Origin: Blautia schinkii DSM 10518
GTDB lineage: Bacteria; Bacillota; Clostridia; Lachnospirales; Lachnospiraceae
Direction of reading: 5' to 3'
DNA: 64,000 nt
Assembly: GCA_000702025.1 (NCBI GenBank)
Contig: KL370852.1
Span: forward strand, 43,472 to 107,471
Translations under genes and position numbers: made by a program
Shown here: one piece after another, positions 61,101-64,000 of the stretch
Layout of the letters: each line of letters starts with the position of its first letter
Numbering within the stretch: position 1 is the first letter of the stretch
Notes under the pieces: generated by a model
Seen by the model: only the letters and a program-made list of their open reading frames with translations
Databases searched by the model: none
Told to the model about the DNA's origin: nothing

Positions 61101-61173
61101 CGATCAGGTCAGCTTCACTAACTCCCATGCTGTAAAAAAACGGGCCCAGAAGTTTTACCAATAAATCAACCAT
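58138..61173 (-). CDS. Membrane-anchored GH3 beta-glycosidase with reversed domain order
   Basis: A 1011-residue enzyme. Two helices at residues about 33-52 and 66-84 and one near 980-1000 followed by KKKK anchor it to the membrane. The GH3 C-terminal (alpha/beta) domain comes first (GIVLVKNDGLLPLSS, then the Asn/Glu region ANNAMELGWVDEY). The fibronectin-like domain follows (VVVNNTGDVAGKDVAEIYF). The TIM-barrel domain comes last, with SDCDGPAGLN, KHFAVNDQE and the probable nucleophile Asp898 in GMVISDYDGS. This swapped order is known from some rumen beta-glucosidases. The active site should face outside. It follows another GH3 gene upstream. Confidence 0.92.
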   Translation of the reverse strand: MVDLLVKLLGPFFYSMGVSEADLIAYITQLQGYVYGILAAIVVLVLVLIFACKAKKGFKHVIRWEAVMAFLAAIVIMVNAICYGPMYTNVSGFLNASKAEFSEETIANSKKVIEKIGDEGIVLVKNDGLLPLSSDVKNLNVFGWDSTCPVFGGTGSAGSAANAAGAVGILQSLQDAGFATNETLSKMYTDYFNARPEISMASQDWSLPEPSQEHYTEELMSEAKEFSDTAVIVIGRPGGEGADLPTDMNAVINGTYNQGLATSVAPANWRYMNAYYNNNGDYDDFEPGESYLELSVTEEKMVERVCSEFDDVIVIINANNAMELGWVDEYEQISSVLLAPGAGSTGFSALGRILNGSVNPSGKTVDTYVKDLLVSPYIYNMGNLPYNNVEDMKLKALEADASYKGNISFVNYVEGIYVGYKFYETAAEEGLIANYEDMVQYPFGYGLSYTTFEKTIENFKDNGDTVSFDVVVNNTGDVAGKDVAEIYFTPPYNNGGIEKASVNLVQFEKTDMIEPGKSQTLSFEIPKEDMASYDSEGIKVEGGGYILEAGDYIVSLRSDSHTVVAEETFTVDADIDYSAEGRSTDKAVPTNQFEDYARGDFVQMSRADGFANFRDAWGPIKEEQFVLSDELRAAVEEVTFGTYDGTKYNNEEDEMPTLGADNGLTLFDLKGAAYDDEKWDKLLDQLNFEDMATMINVGGWQTAEIQSVGKIATSDCDGPAGLNNFVTQAYGTPYPTEVLLAQCWSKEIAYEAGQAMGQEFADVENYGWYGPAMNTHRTAFAGRNFEYYSEDGVLAGYLAMNQVNGAAEKGVYAYIKHFAVNDQECNREAFLLTFASEQAIREIYLKPFELCVKGFTGTAQACMSSYNFLGPVPSCANPNLLKNVLRDEWGFNGMVISDYDGSYGFMISDNSMRNGNDLLLGYANAASNQLTDESATAVQAMRQSCKNIMYTIVNSGYYAGNENPVGGMSNMDKLFLKVNVISGIVIGGIAILVIVRYILKKKKASKEASAE

Positions 61174-61384
61174 CTTTCTCCTCCTTTAAATTTTCACGGT
61201 GCCGCATATGAACGGCACTTCCGTGATTATTTATAAAGATTGTATCATAAATCTGCTTAGCAGGCAGATTGTCTTCACGAATTGTTTTGTTTTTGCATAA
61301 ATTGCAAACCGGAACATAGAGGACCAGCCCACGTCAGCTTCTTAAATCCCTCGCCCATTAAGGACAACTCCCCATGATATGAAA

Positions 61385-61416
61385 ACGGCCCGCCAGAAAA
61401 GTCTCTGTCGGGCCGT
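61385..61416 (-). terminator. Terminator of the upstream GH3 gene
   Basis: ACGGCCCG (61385-61392) pairs perfectly with 61409-61416 and is followed on the minus strand by TTTTCATA. The 307-base gap between the GH3 genes (61174-61480) otherwise holds the promoter region of the membrane GH3 gene and no ORF of note. Confidence 0.7.
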
Positions 61417-61480
61417 AAATGAACTATAACTGGGCTTGAGCTTATCTATCCAGCCCTGACTCTGTTAAAAAACTTTTAAA

Positions 61481-64000
61481 TTATTTATTTGCCTCTGCGT
61501 ATGCAGCGTAATCAAACTTTGTAACCTTTGTCAGCGGCTCAGCAGAATATTTTTCTGTACGCTCATCATCGATCACACCAGACCAGTTCATACCAAAGGT
61601 AAAGTCATAAGTATTGCCTGCTGCATCTTTATAGCATTCCATATCACGCGGAACGTCGTCTACCTGAGCTTCTACAACTTCCATGGAAGCCGGCTGCTGG
61701 AATACTAACAGACCATTCGGCTCAGTCTTTCCAAGGATGATCTCAGCAACAACATCATCGCGCTGTTTGTTGTAGTTTACAAGAATCACATCTGCAAGAG
61801 GCTCAACCTCGCTCCATACCATACCGCGGTCCATCTTCATGGATACGATAACCGGAACGTCGCCTGCTGCTTCTGCTGCGTACTGGAGAGCTTCCAGATC
61901 GCCGTAGTTTGCAACTTCATGAGCTTTGTTGCCCTTGTAGGAACGATTTTCTTTTGTTCCGTCTTCTGCAACTTTACCGGAAATAGATACTTCACGTGCT
62001 GTTTCAGCAACATATTCGCCGTACTGCAGTGATGGCGGATACCATTCGTCTGCTTCATCTACTGCAACATCCTGAGCTTCGATACCATCGGTATTTGAAA
62101 CCTTTGCAGGTGTCTGACCGCCAAATGCGCCGGTCATCATAGCATTATAGGAGTTTACATAAGCACCGCTCATACCTGCCAGAACATAATCGCAGGCTGC
62201 GATTTCTTCTGCGGTTGCACGAGTAAGATCGTCTTTTGTATAAGTAGCATTACCGTCTGCATCCGGCTCACCGGTAGGATCGCCTAATGTATCGGTTACA
62301 ATATTGAAGTACTGTCCAAGAATATCCAGATCCATGCCTGGGTTCCAGGAAGGTGTTCCTTCGTTGATACCCTGCATCCAGCTTGCGCTGAAGCCTGTAT
62401 TATAAACATATGGTACATATACGGTTGGTTTTTCGGAAGCTGCGCCGTCTGCACTGATGGTGCCATCATTTTTGATCATGACAACGGACTGTCTCTGAGT
62501 TTCCAGACCATATTCTTTTGCGGAATCACTGAAAACAATAGAATCAGCGTAAGCAGAATCGCTGTACGGCTGGTCGAACATTTCCAGGTTCATCATAGTG
62601 TCAACAAAACGGTAAGCTGCCTTGCGCATGATTTCGTCAGCGCCGTCCTGTCCGTTGCGCTCTACGAGAATATCGTATGCTGCAACTGCGTTTTCTACAG
62701 TACCGTAACCGCCGAGGAGGTTTGCGCCTCTTTCCCAGCCTGTTGCGATACGGTCAGGCTCTTCTAAGCTCTCAGCACCCCAAACACCTGCAAACTGGTA
62801 TACACCCCAGTCTGTAATCTTCAGGCTGTCATATCCTGATTCGTCAAGCATGTTGTTCAGGTACGGATTGTAAACGCCTGCCCACTCACCGCCAATCGGG
62901 TTGCCGTCAGCATCTACGTTGATCGCGTACTGGGTCATGATACCGGAAGAACCAGTCTTTCCAGGAAGATTGAACACACCGTCAAAGTAAGTGATCAGAT
63001 GAGCTTCCAGGTTGTTCCCCGGGAATACTCCGTAACGTCCTGCATTACTGTGGTCGTCACGTCCGCCTTCTGTAGCGCCTGCACCTGCAAAATGTTTGGT
63101 GAAGCAGAAAACAGATTCATCGCCCCAGCCAAGGTCTTCGCCATTCTCATCATAGGTTGACTGCATTGCATTTACATATGCAGTAGCAATGTCAAGTGTA
63201 AGCTGCGGGTCCTCACCGTAGGTACCGCCTGCACGGTTCATAACCGGTGAAGCAATATCAACCTGCGGCCCGAGAAGTGCAGAAACACCAGATGCACGGT
63301 ACTGTTTCGCTGTCTCTTTACCGACTTCGGCTGCCAGCTCAGGATTCATGGTAGAAGCCAGAGATAATGTCTCAATCAGACCGGAAATGTTAGCCGGATC
63401 GATAGAGATCATAGCCGGGATACCATAGAAGCTGCTCTCAGCAACCTCCTGGATAGCGTTTGCCCATTTTGCATGGTTTCCGCCGCCCTCATTGATATTA
63501 CGTGTAACACCACCGCGTCCGCCGGACATCAGATAAGTGTAGGAACCGTCGTCCTCAGCAAGAGGTTCGGTTGTGAAATCGCCCCAGCCGCCATGTGTCA
63601 GGATTGCAGCCATTTCTGTACCCTGCATCTGGTTTACCAGGTCTTCCGCACGCTCTTCATTGGATAATCTCCAGTCCTCGTACGGATCCAGCTCGCCGTT
63701 CTGATTCAGATCCTTGAACGCATATCCGTCATCCTCGATCAGCTTCACGCCGGAATTCGGGGAGATACCAAGAGTTTCGCCGTCTTCATTCTCAATCTTT
63801 AACCAATTATCTTCTGTTTCGGTTACGGTATATTTCGCACCTTCACTCGGAGTGAAATCGGTAGTTCCTTCCTCTGCTGCGCCTTCAGCCTGCTTGTAAG
63901 GATCATTTGCTGCTCCCTCAGCCTGCTTGTAAGGATCGTTTGCTGCTCCCTCGGCCTGCTTGTAAGGATCGTTTGCTGCTCCCTCAGCCTGCTTGTAAGG
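61481..64000 (-). CDS. GH3-family glycosidase, N-terminus cut by window end
   Basis: At least 839 residues in a frame that stays open to base 64000, so the GTG at 63748 is not the start. From the window edge it has 11-residue repeats, a linker, and a domain ending in an EF-hand/dockerin-like calcium loop, DLNQNGELDPYEDW. A GH3 TIM barrel follows (ISIDPANISGLIETLSLAST, GPQVDIASPVMNRAGGTYGE, CFTKHFAGAGATEGGRDDHS, nucleophile Asp in LKITDWGVYQ). The GH3 C-terminal domain comes last (RQSVVMIKND). Domain order is the normal one, opposite to the neighbouring GH3. It is probably secreted, but the signal peptide lies outside the window. Confidence 0.9.
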   Translation of the reverse strand, partial: PYKQAEGAANDPYKQAEGAANDPYKQAEGAANDPYKQAEGAAEEGTTDFTPSEGAKYTVTETEDNWLKIENEDGETLGISPNSGVKLIEDDGYAFKDLNQNGELDPYEDWRLSNEERAEDLVNQMQGTEMAAILTHGGWGDFTTEPLAEDDGSYTYLMSGGRGGVTRNINEGGGNHAKWANAIQEVAESSFYGIPAMISIDPANISGLIETLSLASTMNPELAAEVGKETAKQYRASGVSALLGPQVDIASPVMNRAGGTYGEDPQLTLDIATAYVNAMQSTYDENGEDLGWGDESVFCFTKHFAGAGATEGGRDDHSNAGRYGVFPGNNLEAHLITYFDGVFNLPGKTGSSGIMTQYAINVDADGNPIGGEWAGVYNPYLNNMLDESGYDSLKITDWGVYQFAGVWGAESLEEPDRIATGWERGANLLGGYGTVENAVAAYDILVERNGQDGADEIMRKAAYRFVDTMMNLEMFDQPYSDSAYADSIVFSDSAKEYGLETQRQSVVMIKNDGTISADGAASEKPTVYVPYVYNTGFSASWMQGINEGTPSWNPGMDLDILGQYFNIVTDTLGDPTGEPDADGNATYTKDDLTRATAEEIAACDYVLAGMSGAYVNSYNAMMTGAFGGQTPAKVSNTDGIEAQDVAVDEADEWYPPSLQYGEYVAETAREVSISGKVAEDGTKENRSYKGNKAHEVANYGDLEALQYAAEAAGDVPVIVSMKMDRGMVWSEVEPLADVILVNYNKQRDDVVAEIILGKTEPNGLLVFQQPASMEVVEAQVDDVPRDMECYKDAAGNTYDFTFGMNWSGVIDDERTEKYSAEPLTKVTKFDYAAYAEANK
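63876..64000 (-). repeat. 33-bp tandem repeat encoding an 11-residue unit
   Basis: Three full 33-bp units and a 26-base partial unit run off the window edge. Each encodes DPYKQAEGAAN or a close variant. Neighbouring copies differ by only one to three bases, so the tract is recent and may vary in length. It lies N-terminal to the GH3 catalytic part, as a spacer. Confidence 0.9.

Overview
The window looks like the chromosome of a strictly anaerobic, low-to-mid GC Gram-positive gut bacterium, most likely a member of the Lachnospiraceae (Clostridium cluster XIVa). The indicators are a HydF [FeFe]-hydrogenase maturase, YesM/YesN-type and BceRS-type two-component systems, AgrC/AgrA-like regulators, many polysaccharide-utilisation ABC transporters, GH3/GH43/GH95 glycosidases and Shine-Dalgarno-led genes. 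The genus cannot be fixed from the sequence alone. No tRNA, rRNA, CRISPR array or intact transposase was seen.

Layout: 1-3187 is the end of a sensor kinase and an ABC-2 type exporter (ATPase plus two permeases). 3341-5661 (minus) is a polar amino-acid ABC importer whose binding protein is circularly permuted. 5940-8462 holds hydF and dapF, separated by a tandem-repeat spacer. 8568-14498 (minus) is a ribose-type ABC importer with a GH43 enzyme and a nucleoside-hydrolase-like enzyme. A divergent LacI regulator and a YczE-like membrane protein follow. 16634-25242 (minus) is a second carbohydrate locus: MalEFG-type ABC importer, YesM kinase, YesN-type regulator split by an in-frame TAG, and a GH95 enzyme. 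25543-27631 is an AgrC/AgrA-like pair. 28464-31183 (minus) encodes a siroheme/4Fe-4S reductase and a CoA-disulfide reductase-rhodanese. 31439-33562 is a compact AT-rich three-gene operon ending in a PD-(D/E)XK nuclease, with its own terminator; it is the best candidate here for an undescribed, probably defence-related, system. 33653-36462 (minus) is the folate operon folE, HD hydrolase, folP, folB-folK fusion.

36463-37246 is non-coding but contains a possible folE leader switch and a 207-bp element with perfect 52-bp inverted arms. 37247-43868 is an AT-rich accessory stretch of mostly single small genes: CPBP protease, acetyltransferases, fluoride channel, SdpI-like protein, a decayed deaminase, a FlaR-like kinase, a transglutaminase-like protein and small membrane proteins. 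44060-45952 has an RpiR regulator and AzlCD. 46085-51274 (minus) is an ACT-domain gene and a BceRSAB antimicrobial-peptide sensing/detoxification module whose kinase carries a 60-residue hexapeptide repeat in its dimerisation hairpin. The right end has an amidohydrolase, a sodium:solute symporter, an AAA-ATPase/nuclease protein, an acyl-CoA synthetase with an apparent attenuator leader, and two GH3 glycosidases. One GH3 is membrane-anchored with reversed domain order; the other is cut by the window edge and carries 11-residue tandem repeats.

Taken together, the window combines glycan capture and import under local regulators, core biosynthesis (lysine/peptidoglycan, folate, hydrogenase maturation), envelope-stress defence and a laterally acquired accessory block.
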